DNA of 64,000 bases, taken from Ramlibacter montanisoli (GTDB lineage: Bacteria; Pseudomonadota; Gammaproteobacteria; Burkholderiales; Burkholderiaceae_C). The position numbers and the translations under genes are program-made. The stretch is taken from NCBI RefSeq assembly GCF_013087525.1, contig NZ_JABFCS010000001.1:1550001-1614000 (forward strand), given 5' to 3'. How positions within the stretch are numbered: position 1 is the stretch's first letter; each line of letters begins with the position of its first letter. Below are positions 14,151 through 26,756 of the stretch, piece by piece. The notes beneath the pieces are model-generated. The model was given only the letters and a program-made list of their open reading frames with translations. It was not told the origin of the DNA and made no database searches.

Positions 14151-15332
14151 ATGAGGACGAGGGGCCTCGCAGGCGCCGCGGCCGCGGCGTTCTGCCTGTT
14201 CGCTTCCTGCGCGCAGGCCGCGCCGTTCACGCCGGCCAGCGACAGCGAGGTGGTGGAACGCCTGCCGGTGGCCAGCGATCCCGCGCTGCGCGCCGTCGAA
14301 TCCCTGCGCCGCCAGCTCGCCTCCCGCCCCGCCGACGCGAAACTGCGGCTGGACATCGCCGAACGCTACTTCGCGCTGGCCATGGCGCAGGGTGACCCGC
14401 GCTACGTGGGCTACGCGCGCTCCACCATCGCGCCGCTGGAGAAGGACGCCGCCGGCGACAGCCGCTACTGGCTGGTGCGCGGCCAGCTGCAGCAATACGG
14501 CCACGACTTCGCCGGCGCGCTCGCCAGCCTGAAGCGCGCCAGCGACGTCGACCCGCAGGCGGTCGAGCCCGTGGCCTGGCGCGCCGCGATCCACATGGTC
14601 GAAGCGAAATATGCGCTCGCGGCCGCGGAATGCGACCAGCTCGCGAAGATCGCGCCGGGCCTGCTGGCGCAGGGCTGCACGGCCTATGTGCGCGCCACCA
14701 CCGGCCAGCTGATCCCCGCGTACGACCTGCTGTCCGACGCGGTCGCCGCGGAGAAGGAAGTGGCGCCCGAGCTGATGCTGTGGGCGCAGACGCGGCTGGC
14801 CGAAATGGCGGTGCGCCTGCAGCGCTGGGGCGATGCCGAGCGCCACTACCGCAGCGCGCTGGCGCAGGGCGTCACCGACCAGTTCCTGCTGGCCTCGTTC
14901 GCGGACTTCCTGCTGCTGCGCGAGCGGCCGGCGGAAGTGCTGCAGTTGCTGGCCGGCTGGGAACGCTCCGACATCCTGCTGCTGCGCCTGGCCCTTGCCG
15001 GTCGCACCGCCAAGGATGCGCGCACGGCCGACTGGGAACGCCAGCTGCGCGAACGCTTCCAGGGGGCTGCCCAGCGCGGTGACAAGCTGCATGAACAGGA
15101 AGCCGCGCGCTGGGCGCTCGAAGTGCAGAACGATCCGACCCGCGCGCTAGCCTACGCGAAGAGCAACTACGCCAGCCAGAAGGAGCCGCGCGACGCCGAG
15201 GTGCTGCTGCGCGCCGCACTGGCGGCGCAGCGGCCCGCGGAGGCGCAGCCGGCGCTGGCGTGGTGGAGGGAGAGCGGGTACGAGGATCCGGTGATGCAGC
15301 AGCTGGCGGCGCGCTTGGGTGCCTCCCGATGA
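14151..15332 (+). CDS. Exported TPR-containing protein
   Basis: Starts at ATG 14151 with a signal peptide (MRTRGLAGAAAAAFCLFASC, cleavage probably after AQA), then about 365 residues of helical repeats with TPR-like periodicity, for example YWLVRGQLQQYGHDFAGALA and TRLAEMAVRLQRWGDAERHY. No enzymatic motif is visible. Its stop overlaps the start of the HupE-like gene (ATGA), so the two are translationally coupled and probably act together at the cell envelope. TPR-plus-HupE/UreJ pairs suggest an accessory role for the membrane protein, but that is inference. Confidence 0.75.
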   Translation: MRTRGLAGAAAAAFCLFASCAQAAPFTPASDSEVVERLPVASDPALRAVESLRRQLASRPADAKLRLDIAERYFALAMAQGDPRYVGYARSTIAPLEKDAAGDSRYWLVRGQLQQYGHDFAGALASLKRASDVDPQAVEPVAWRAAIHMVEAKYALAAAECDQLAKIAPGLLAQGCTAYVRATTGQLIPAYDLLSDAVAAEKEVAPELMLWAQTRLAEMAVRLQRWGDAERHYRSALAQGVTDQFLLASFADFLLLRERPAEVLQLLAGWERSDILLLRLALAGRTAKDARTADWERQLRERFQGAAQRGDKLHEQEAARWALEVQNDPTRALAYAKSNYASQKEPRDAEVLLRAALAAQRPAEAQPALAWWRESGYEDPVMQQLAARLGASR

Positions 15333-16552
15333 TTCTTCGCCTGCTGTCCTTCCTTCGTAGGCTGGCGGTGAGCGCGAAGCGCGAACCCCAGCACCGCGCG
15401 CAACGCTGGGGTTCGCCTTGCGGCTCACCGCCAGCCTACGTCCTCCTTCTGGCCCTCTTCCTCTCGCTTCCCGCCCACGCCCACAAACCCAGCGACTCCT
15501 ACCTCACCCTCCGCGCCGACGGCGAGGCCATCACCGCCCGCTGGGACATCGCCCTGCGCGATCTCGACTACGTCCTGCAGCTCGATCGCGACGGCAACGG
15601 CGAGCTCACCTGGGGCGAGGTCCGCCAGCGCAGTGCCGACATCGAGCAGCTCGCCGTCTCCCGCCTCGCGCTGTCCTCGCAAGGCCAGCCCTGCCCCCTG
15701 CAGCCCGCCGGCCCGCTGATGCTGGACCGGCACAGCGACGGCACCTACGCGGTGCTCACGCTGCAGGCCCGCTGCGCGCGCCTGGCCGGATCGCTGCAAG
15801 CGGACTACTCGCTGTTCTTGGACGTGGACCCGACCCACCGCGGCCTGGTGCAATGGACCCCGCCCGGCGCCACGCAGCCGCAGGCCTTGATCTTCGCCAC
15901 CGATTCCGCCCGCCAGCAGCTGCGCCTGTCGGCACCCAGCGCCTGGGAGACGCTGCGCCAGTACGTGCTGGAGGGCATCTGGCACATCTGGATCGGCTTC
16001 GACCACATCCTCTTCCTGGTGGCCCTGCTGCTGCCCGCCGTGCTGGTGCGCGGCGCGCACGGCTGGCTGCCGGCGGGCAGCCTGCGCGCCGCGAGCATCG
16101 AAGTGCTGAAGGTCGTGACGGCCTTCACCGTGGCGCACTCGATCACGCTCAGCCTCGCGGTGCTGGGCTTCGTCAGCCTGCCTTCGCGGCTGGTGGAGTC
16201 GGTGATCGCGGCCTCGGTGGTGGTCGCCGCCCTGAACAACCTGCGCGGCACGGTGGACAAGCGCCGCTGGGTGATGGCCTTCGTGTTCGGCCTGGTGCAC
16301 GGCTTCGGCTTCGCCTCGGTGCTGGCCGACCTGGGACTGCCGCAAGGCGCGCTGGCCCTGGCGCTGGTGGGCTTCAATGTCGGCGTGGAGCTGGGGCAGC
16401 TGGCGATCGTCGCGGCCTTCCTGCCGGTCGCCTTCGCACTGCGGGCGACGAACTTCTACCGCGTCGGCGTCCTGCGCTTCGGCTCGCTGATGGTGGCGGC
16501 CCTGGCCGGATGGTGGTTCATCCAGCGCGCGTTCGACCTGGCGCCCGCCTAA
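15329..16552 (+). CDS. HupE/UreJ family membrane protein with a REP pair inside its signal-peptide region
   Basis: ATG 15329 overlaps the upstream stop (ATGA). Residues 1-9 (MILRLLSFL) and 38 onward (VLLLALFLSLPAHAHKPSDS) together look like one signal peptide, but they are separated by 28 polar, basic residues encoded by the REP pair at 15357-15439. A periplasmic domain (about 50-200) is followed by a HupE/UreJ_2 membrane domain with HIWIGFDHILFLVALLLPAV, TVAHSITLSLAVLG, FVFGLVHGFGFASVLADLG and FNVGVELGQLAIVAAFLPV, about six helices with membrane histidines. HupE/UreJ proteins are linked to nickel or other metal uptake; the substrate here is unknown. Translation could still begin at 15329 with a late hydrophobic segment acting as the export signal. 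Confidence 0.75.
   Translation: MILRLLSFLRRLAVSAKREPQHRAQRWGSPCGSPPAYVLLLALFLSLPAHAHKPSDSYLTLRADGEAITARWDIALRDLDYVLQLDRDGNGELTWGEVRQRSADIEQLAVSRLALSSQGQPCPLQPAGPLMLDRHSDGTYAVLTLQARCARLAGSLQADYSLFLDVDPTHRGLVQWTPPGATQPQALIFATDSARQQLRLSAPSAWETLRQYVLEGIWHIWIGFDHILFLVALLLPAVLVRGAHGWLPAGSLRAASIEVLKVVTAFTVAHSITLSLAVLGFVSLPSRLVESVIAASVVVAALNNLRGTVDKRRWVMAFVFGLVHGFGFASVLADLGLPQGALALALVGFNVGVELGQLAIVAAFLPVAFALRATNFYRVGVLRFGSLMVAALAGWWFIQRAFDLAPA
15357..15439. repeat. REP pair (BIME) inserted in the 5' end of the HupE-like gene
   Basis: GTAG (15357-15360) is followed by GCTGGCGGTGAGCGCGAAGC and CGAACCCCAGC, then after a short spacer the inverted copy GCTGGGGTTCGCC to CCAGCCTAC (ends 15439). The 83-bp layout matches the RAYT-flanking pair at 10191-10273. 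It lies wholly inside the coding frame without introducing a stop. Confidence 0.85.
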
Positions 16553-16577
16553 CATTCGTCATTGGAGCGGAGACCCC

Positions 16578-17852
16578 ATGCTCGACCTCCTCATCACCAA
16601 CGCCACCCTCCCCGACGGCCGCACCGACATGTCGGTCGCCGTCGAGGGCGGCCGCATCCGCGAAGTGACGCCCGGCCTGCTGGCTCCGGCCAACGAAACC
16701 GTCGACGCCGCCGGCCGCCTCCTCACCCCGCACTTCTGCGACCCGCATTTCCACATGGACGCGACCCTCAGCTACGGGCTGCCGCGCGTCAACGAAAGCG
16801 GCACGCTGCTGGAAGGCATCGCGCTGTGGGGCGAGCTCAAGCCGCTGCTGAAGGCCGAGGACATGATCGAGCGCGCCCTGGCCTACTGCGACTGGGCGGT
16901 CGCCCGCGGCCTGCTCGCCATCCGCAGCCACGTGGACACCAGCGACCCGTCCATGCTGCCGGTGGAGGCGATGCTGGAAGTGAAGAAGCGCGTGGCGCCC
17001 TACCTGGACCTGCAGCTGGTCGCCTTCCCGCAGGACGGCGTGCTGCGCACCCGCGGCGGCGTGGACAACCTGAAGCGAGCGCTCGACCTCGGCGTCGACA
17101 TCGTCGGCGGCATCCCCCACTTCGAACGCACCATGAGCGAAGGCGCCGCCAGCGTGAAGCTGCTGTGCGAGCTCGCCGCCGAGCGCGGCAAGCTGGTGGA
17201 CATGCACTGCGACGAAACCGACGACCCGCTCTCGCGCCACATTGAGACGCTGGCCTTCGAGGCGCAGCGCCTGGGCCTGCAGGGCCGCGTGAACGGCTCG
17301 CACTGCACCTCCATGCACAGCATGGACAACTACTACGCGAGCAAACTGATCCCGCTGATCGCCGAAAGCGGCGTGAGCGTGGTCGCCAACCCGCTGATCA
17401 ACATCACGCTGCAGGGCCGGCACGACACCTACCCCAAGCGGCGCGGCATGACCCGCGTGCCGGAGCTGATGGCCGCCGGCGTCAACGTCGCCTTCGGGCA
17501 CGACTGCGTGATGGACCCGTGGTACGGCATGGGCTCGGGCGACATGCTGGAGGTGGCGCACATGGGGCTGCATGTGGCGCAGATGACGAGCCAGCAAGGC
17601 ATCCGCGCCTGCTTCGATGCGGTGACGGCCAATGCCGCGAAGGTGATGCACCTGCCAGGCTACGGACTGAAAGCGGGATGCGACGCCAGCTTCGTGCTGC
17701 TGCAGGCAGGGGATGTGGTGGCGGCGATCCGGCTGCGGGCGAACCGGTTGAAGGTGTGGAGGAAGGGAGTGCTGCTGGCGCAGACGCCGGAGGTGGTCGC
17801 GCAGGTGAACGTGGCGGGCCGGACTGCGCAGGTGACCTTCTCCCGGTCTTGA
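16578..17852 (+). CDS. CodA-type cytosine deaminase, candidate 5-methylcytosine deaminase
   Basis: A 424-residue amidohydrolase collinear with E. coli cytosine deaminase CodA. Metal ligands are visible in CDPHFHMDATL, VDMHCDETDDPLSRHIETLA, the GSHCTSMHSM histidine, and FGHDCVMDPWYGMG; the substrate glutamine in VAFPQDG and the DTYPKRRGMTRV segment are kept. The zinc aspartate is Asp309, but the next residue, Asp314 in E. coli, is Cys310 here. In characterised homologues loss of that aspartate allows 5-methylcytosine to be deaminated to thymine, so substrate range may differ from CodA. It lies 2.4 kb downstream of upp on the same strand. No gene symbol is given because the substrate is uncertain. 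Confidence 0.85.
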   Translation: MLDLLITNATLPDGRTDMSVAVEGGRIREVTPGLLAPANETVDAAGRLLTPHFCDPHFHMDATLSYGLPRVNESGTLLEGIALWGELKPLLKAEDMIERALAYCDWAVARGLLAIRSHVDTSDPSMLPVEAMLEVKKRVAPYLDLQLVAFPQDGVLRTRGGVDNLKRALDLGVDIVGGIPHFERTMSEGAASVKLLCELAAERGKLVDMHCDETDDPLSRHIETLAFEAQRLGLQGRVNGSHCTSMHSMDNYYASKLIPLIAESGVSVVANPLINITLQGRHDTYPKRRGMTRVPELMAAGVNVAFGHDCVMDPWYGMGSGDMLEVAHMGLHVAQMTSQQGIRACFDAVTANAAKVMHLPGYGLKAGCDASFVLLQAGDVVAAIRLRANRLKVWRKGVLLAQTPEVVAQVNVAGRTAQVTFSRS

Positions 17853-17854
17853 CT

Positions 17855-17875
17855 CCCTCTCCCTCTGGGAGAGGG
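17855..17875. repeat. Perfect 9-bp hairpin downstream of the deaminase
   Basis: CCCTCTCCC (17855-17863) and GGGAGAGGG (17867-17875) enclose a 3-base loop. The sequence resembles a dispersed intergenic hairpin common in GC-rich proteobacteria. No T-run follows, so an intrinsic terminator is doubtful; a transcript-end stabiliser is possible. Confidence 0.5.
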
Positions 17876-17901
17876 GGGTGAGGGCACGCAGCGCCAGCAC
17901 C

Positions 17902-18000
17902 CCCAGCAGCGTCGATGTGCGCATCGCGTCCGAGCCGGGCCGCGGAACAAACATGCACCTGATGCTACCGCGGCACGACGGCGCCGCCGAGTTCTCGACG
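17902..18000 (+). pseudogene. Remnant of a histidine kinase HATPase C-terminus
   Basis: The plus-strand frame reads VRIASEPGRGTNMHLMLPRH, which matches the G2 box and final strand of sensor kinase HATPase domains (typically SEPGRGTT...L.LPR). It has no start, no DHp domain and no upstream ATP-binding boxes, being preceded directly by the deaminase 3' region. The match fades at about 18000, just where the lower-GC ATPase-TIR island begins. It is best read as the stump of a kinase gene destroyed by rearrangement or island insertion. A chance resemblance in a GC-rich frame is possible but the motif is unusually complete. Confidence 0.55.
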
Positions 18001-18051
18001 AACGCGGCATTGGCCATTACACGACTTGCCCTATGCCCTCCAATTTTTCGA

Positions 18052-19590
18052 TCAAGGGCAACACGCATCGATTCCTGACCGCATTGACGGTATCTTGTGT
18101 GATGACCCCCGTGCGTTGGACCTCCCCCATAGGTCACGAACATCAATGCGACCGATTGTCTTGGGGATACCTACAGCTCCCTCTGCCCCGGCGTCGTCAA
18201 CGATCACCGGAATGATGTGATCCTTCCTCCCGGGGCGGGTCATGACATCCTTCTCGTACTTGGTCCAAACCTTTTCACGATAGTGTTTGTCCAGGAAGAC
18301 CAAGTAGTACCTGCACGACTCGCTGTATATCCGTTCAAGTACCTTCTCCAGATCCAATGCAAGAAGAACTGCTTGCTGGTCAAAGTCATAGAACGTGACA
18401 ACATCTTCTTTCTTAAGTTCCGCATTCGCAACCTCGACCAAGCGACGGACCTCTCCAGCGAAGGAAAACCCTATGTCATAGGAGTAGAGATTCGCTTGCT
18501 CGACCAAGGCATCCTCAACCCCTAGCTCCTGATATATCCGCTTCGGATCAAGGTTGTTCAGAAAGTACCGGAAAAGCGGGTCCTCAATTGAAAATCCCGC
18601 ATCCGGGTCAAAGGCGATGTGCTTTCGCAAGTCCACGTGCTTGAGTGGGTCCAGAATCACTTCCGAGATCCGCGGTCGCACTGCTTTGATCCCCGGTTTC
18701 CGCTTCTCCGGTAAGACATACAGAAGTTTGTCGAACGTCACAACGGACTCCGGAATTTTGCAGAGTGCAAGTAGTATTTCGAGGTACGGCTTGTTCCCGC
18801 CGGGGCGCCATTTCTTCCCCTTCGCAAAAATCTTAGCTACGGGCATGTACCGCTGAGAAAGTTCTGTCATCAGGCGATTTCGAATGCCCAAAATGTCAAA
18901 CGTAAGAATTCGAGGCTCCTCCTGCGTCTCGAACACTCCCTGCGAGGCACAAACCTTATTGCAGATGTACTGCGCAAGCCAAAAATTTCCTGCGCTCTCC
19001 GAAAGGAGGATATCCCTATCCTCAAAGAGCACCTCGAGCGCGGTCTCCCCTTCGCTAAGCAGTTTGTCAATCTCTACATCGGACACCCGCTTGAGAACGT
19101 ACGTTCCCAGACGAGGACCGAGGTCGTAGGAATCAGAAAGAAGTGACACACCCGTAGTCGGGATGCCGATGAGGATAGCCTTGGGTGGCAATTCAAACTC
19201 GAATGCGCGATCGCTCAGCCTCTTGAGTTGAGACCCGATCTCGGCTCTGCGGGTGGTCGGAAGGAGGTGAAAATCGTCGACTACCAGTATGGGCACTCCC
19301 GTCGGGGCACCGTGGCTTGCGGCCGCTAAGAACCCATCAATGACTTGCGCCGCACCCTGATCTCGGCAGCTTAAATAAACGAAATCCCGATTCGCTTGAT
19401 AAGCTAGCTCTTCAAACGCCTTGAAGACCACACAGGTCTTGCCGATTCCTGACGGACCCTCGATCAGAAGATGTTTGCCGGGCTGGGAAATGTCCGCCCT
19501 AACCTCACCGTAGTAGGGAGGTTTCACATATGTGTATGGAGGCAACCCGACCGTCTTAAAAACATCTTCGAGTTTCTTCTTCTGGATCAA
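18052..19590 (-). CDS. P-loop ATPase with C-terminal TIR domain (candidate anti-phage defence protein)
   Basis: A 512-residue protein from a TTG start at 19590, preceded by GGAG at 19600-19597. Walker A is GPSGIGKT (residues 45-52), Walker B is PILVVDDFHLL (about 100-110), and a region resembling a sensor/helical lid and winged helix spans about 115-365. The C-terminus (about 370-495) is a TIR_2-type domain: DIGFSFAGEVRRLVEVANAE, VVTFYDFD, LERIYSESCRYYLVFLDKHY, then VWTKYEKDVM, whose Glu is the likely NADase catalytic residue, and IPKTIGRIDVRDL. STAND/AAA-TIR fusions act as phage sensors that deplete NAD when triggered. The gene is much less GC-rich than both flanks and stands alone, consistent with horizontal transfer. 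The specific family is not one I recognise; a defence role is inference. Confidence 0.75.
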   Translation of the reverse strand: MIQKKKLEDVFKTVGLPPYTYVKPPYYGEVRADISQPGKHLLIEGPSGIGKTCVVFKAFEELAYQANRDFVYLSCRDQGAAQVIDGFLAAASHGAPTGVPILVVDDFHLLPTTRRAEIGSQLKRLSDRAFEFELPPKAILIGIPTTGVSLLSDSYDLGPRLGTYVLKRVSDVEIDKLLSEGETALEVLFEDRDILLSESAGNFWLAQYICNKVCASQGVFETQEEPRILTFDILGIRNRLMTELSQRYMPVAKIFAKGKKWRPGGNKPYLEILLALCKIPESVVTFDKLLYVLPEKRKPGIKAVRPRISEVILDPLKHVDLRKHIAFDPDAGFSIEDPLFRYFLNNLDPKRIYQELGVEDALVEQANLYSYDIGFSFAGEVRRLVEVANAELKKEDVVTFYDFDQQAVLLALDLEKVLERIYSESCRYYLVFLDKHYREKVWTKYEKDVMTRPGRKDHIIPVIVDDAGAEGAVGIPKTIGRIDVRDLWGRSNARGSSHKIPSMRSGIDACCP

Positions 19591-19646
19591 AGTGAGCTCC
19601 GAGTTCTTTGACTGCCTAAGACTAAGAACCCCTGATGTTCCTTCAA
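19591..19646 (-). promoter_or_regulatory. Possible promoter of the ATPase-TIR gene
   Basis: On the minus strand TTGAAG (19646-19641) and TAGTCT (19624-19619) are separated by 16 bases and would place the transcript start near 19612, just ahead of the GGAG ribosome-binding site at 19600-19597. The hexamers are only partial matches to sigma-70 consensus. The remainder of the gap to 19916 (divergent protease gene) is moderately AT-rich at its left end and shows no other gene or structure that I can support. Confidence 0.3.
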
Positions 19647-19916
19647 GGGTGCTCCGTCATCAGATGATGCGCGACCACACCATCTAAGACAAGTCACTCC
19701 GATGAGGGGTAGCTGCTTCGTCGCTGTTCCTAGACGCAAATCAATAAGCCATTTTCCATCGCGTTCCCACGCTAGTCCTCACGAGGTCGCCCCAACCCGC
19801 GACCCCATTAGCACCCACGCGTTAAATGCAGCGCTCGCGTTCTTCCCTACAACCGTTCCCGTCGGCCACCGCGAAATGTCTTCGCCGCCGACATCCCCGG
19901 AACAGGAGAGGAAGCC

Positions 19917-22290
<2,374 letters not shown>

Positions 22291-22294
<4 letters not shown>

Positions 22295-22998
22295 GCGTCC
22301 CTCAGCTTGGCCTCGGGCCGCGCGGCAATCCGCGTCGGCGCGAACATGCTGCGCCCCAGCCAGCGCCACAGCGACTGCCCCTGGCGCCCGGCGCCCTGCA
22401 CGTCCAGCAGGCCGGCGCGGATCTCCTGGCCCGGGTCGCTGTCGCCGGTCCAGATGTCGGTGAGCGAGCGAACGGTGGATTCCACGATCACCGTCACGTC
22501 GTGGCCGGGGTCGTCGCGGCAAAGGTCGGCGGCGCCGTCCTCCACCACCAGCCACCACAGCCGCTCCGCAGCGGGTGCGTCGCGGAAGCGGAAATGCACG
22601 ACGGTGCGCTGGCTGGAGGGGAATTCATCGATGCGCGCGAAGCGGCGGATGTCCCACATCAGGAACCCGGCATCCAGCTGCTCGCGCCGCAGGCGGCTGC
22701 CGATCCAGCGCGCGCCCCAGTGGCCGATGCCCACCACGATGGGCCGCAGCTCCTCGCCGGCGGTGGTGAGGTGGTACTCCCAGCTCTTGCCGGCCCGCCT
22801 TCGTTCGACCACGCCGATCGCCTCCAGCTTGCGCAGCCGCTGCGTGAGCAGCGTCGCGGACATGCGCGGCACGCCGCGGTGGATGTCGTTGAAGCGGCAG
22901 CTGCCGCAGAGTAGCTCGCGCACCACGAGCGGCGTCCACAGCTCGCCGAGCACCTCGGCGCCACGGGCCACCGTGCAGAACTGCATGTAGTCGATCAT
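22291..22998 (-). CDS. HxlR-family transcriptional regulator
   Basis: Start ATG 22998 (MIDYMQFCTVARGAEVLGEL), 235 residues. The HxlR winged-helix domain occupies about 5-105: CTVARGAEVLGELWTPLVVR, FNDIHRGVPRMSATLLTQRL and EYHLTTAGEELRPIVVGIGHW are the family landmarks. The remaining 130 or so residues form a C-terminal ligand-binding-like (SCP2-like) region containing a DDPGHDVTV segment, seen in longer HxlR members. It is divergent from the methyltransferase at 23125, a likely target, and is followed by the acetyltransferase remnant with an ATGA overlap. Confidence 0.85.
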
Positions 22999-23124
22999 GG
23001 CGCAGTCTATGCCCGATCGCCCGGATGGAAGACTCCAGAATCTGGACTTGAGGGGAGCGCGCGCGGGGAATACCTTGGCGCCAGCCCACGCATCTCGCGC
23101 CGGCACCGCCACCAGGAGAGCCGC

Positions 23125-24010
23125 ATGGCCGAAACCCTTCAAGCCCCCACCGCCGCCGCCACCTTCGACCCGGACAAGTTCCGCGCCACCACGCGCACCC
23201 AGTGGGAGGCGGCGGCCGAGGCGTGGGACCGCTGGTCTCCCCTGCTCGCGCGCTGGCTGGGCGCCGCGACCGAAACGATGCTGGCCGCGGCCGGCGTCCA
23301 GGCCGGCAGCCGCGTGCTCGACATCGCAGCGGGCGCCGGCGAACAGACGCTGTCGGCCGCGCGCCGTGCCGGCCCGGAGGGATACGTGCTGGCCACGGAC
23401 ATCTCGCCCACCATCCTGCGCTACGCGCGCGGCGCCGCGGAGAAGGCCGGCTTGGCGAATGTCGAGACGCGTGAGCTCGACGGCGAACGGCACGACCTTC
23501 CCCGCGGGCTCCTTTGACGCCGCGATTTCGCGCGTCGGCCTGATCTACTTCCCGGACCAGCAGCGCGCGCTGGCGGGCATCCGGCATGCGCTGCGCGAGG
23601 GTGGCCGCTTCGCCGCGGTGGTGTATTCGACGCCGGACCGCAATCCCTTCTTCGCCCTGCCGGTGGGCATCATCCGCCGGCGCGCGCAGCTGCCGCCGCC
23701 GCTGCCGGGCCAGCCGGGGCCGTTCTCGCTGGGCGGCGAAGGCGTGCTGCAGCGCACGCTGGAGCAGGCGGGGTTTCGCGACGTGCGGGTGCAGAAGGTC
23801 GACTCGCCGCTGCGCGTGCCGACGGCCGCGGAGTGCGTGCGCTTCGAACGCGAATCCTTCGGTGCGCTGCTGCAGATGATGTCGGGCATGGGCGATGACG
23901 AGCGTGCCGCCACCTGGGCGGAGATCGAAAGCACGCTGGCGCAGTTCGAGACGGCGGAGGCAGGCTTCGTCGGGCCCTGCGAGATGCTGGTGGGGAGCGG
24001 GACGCGCTGA
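23125..24010 (+). CDS. Class I SAM-dependent methyltransferase (frameshifted)
   Basis: ATG 23125 begins MAETLQAPTAAATFDPDKFR. The SAM-binding motif I is VLDIAAGAGEQTLSAARRAG and motif II YVLATDISPTILRYARGAAE; after the break the post-I region continues as FPAGSFDAAISRVGLIYFPD and the family C-terminus VGPCEMLVG. The two frames join near 23481-23491, where one base is extra (or two are missing); repaired length 294 residues. It resembles UbiE/type 11 small-molecule methyltransferases; the substrate is unknown. It is divergent from the HxlR regulator, 126 bases apart, suggesting regulation by it. Confidence 0.8.
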
Positions 24011-24017
24011 GTGAAGG

Positions 24018-24051
24018 GTCGGGGTTCGGCTTCGCGCTCACCCCGACCTAC
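24018..24051 (-). repeat. REP-like unit after the methyltransferase gene
   Basis: GGTCGGGGTTCGGCTTCGCG through CACCCCGACCTAC: on the minus strand, a GTAGGTCGGGGTGAGC head followed by an inverted-repeat tail. It shares the GTAG head and GTGAGCGCGAAGC core with the RAYT-linked REPs but has GGTCG in place of GGCTGG, like the pair at 41524-41610. Confidence 0.6.
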
Positions 24052-24065
24052 CGGGGCCCATGGAC

Positions 24066-24545
24066 TCAACCCCGCCGTGCCGCCTCGATGGTGGCGATGT
24101 CGATCTTCCCCATCGTCATCATCGCCTCGAAGGCGCGCTTGGCCGCCGCGCGGTCCGGGTCGTTGATCGCTTCCACCAGCGCGCGCGGCGTGATCTGCCA
24201 CGACACGCCCCACTTGTCCTTGCACCAGCCGCAGGCGCTTTCCTGGCCGCCGTTGCGGACGATCGCATTCCACAGGCGATCGGTCTCGGCCTGGTCGTCG
24301 GTCGCGATCTGGAAGGAGAAGGCCTCGTCGGGCTTGAACTCGGAGCCGCCGTTGAGGCCGATGCAGGGAATGCCGCAGACGGTGAATTCGACGGTGAGGA
24401 CGTCGCCTTCCTTGCCCGCGGGATAGTCACCCGGCGCGCGCAGGATGCGCCCCACGCTGCTGTCCGGGAAAGTCTTCGCATAGAACTGCGCGGCTTCCAG
24501 GGCAGTGCCGTCGTACCAGAGGCAGATCGTGTTCTTGCTGATCAC
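24066..24545 (-). CDS. VOC superfamily (PhnB-like) protein
   Basis: A 159-residue protein starting MISKNTICLWYDGTALEAAQ. The FYAKTFPDSSVGRILRAP, FKPDEAFSFQIATDDQAETD and the GGQESACGWCKDKWGVSWQI segments match the 'PhnB/3-demethylubiquinone-9 3-methyltransferase domain' group of vicinal oxygen chelate proteins. Despite that domain name these small proteins are not true UbiG methyltransferases; function is usually unknown, with antibiotic-resistance-like or detoxification roles suggested. It stands alone between a methyltransferase and a LysR gene. The ATG at 24545 is the natural start. Confidence 0.85.
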   Translation of the reverse strand: MISKNTICLWYDGTALEAAQFYAKTFPDSSVGRILRAPGDYPAGKEGDVLTVEFTVCGIPCIGLNGGSEFKPDEAFSFQIATDDQAETDRLWNAIVRNGGQESACGWCKDKWGVSWQITPRALVEAINDPDRAAAKRAFEAMMTMGKIDIATIEAARRG

Positions 24546-24626
24546 TTTCGTTCTCCACTGCGTGACAGGCGAAGGAGTCTGCCACGGATCGCGGATCGTG
24601 GGCCGCGGCCGAGCTTCGCCGAGCGA

Positions 24627-26726
<2,100 letters not shown>

Positions 26727-26756
26727 AGCGTCAGGCCACCCACCGCCCCGCCCGAG

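Noticed and set aside
17855-17875. Intrinsic terminator after the deaminase gene
   Set aside because: A perfect stem, but no T-run follows on either strand.
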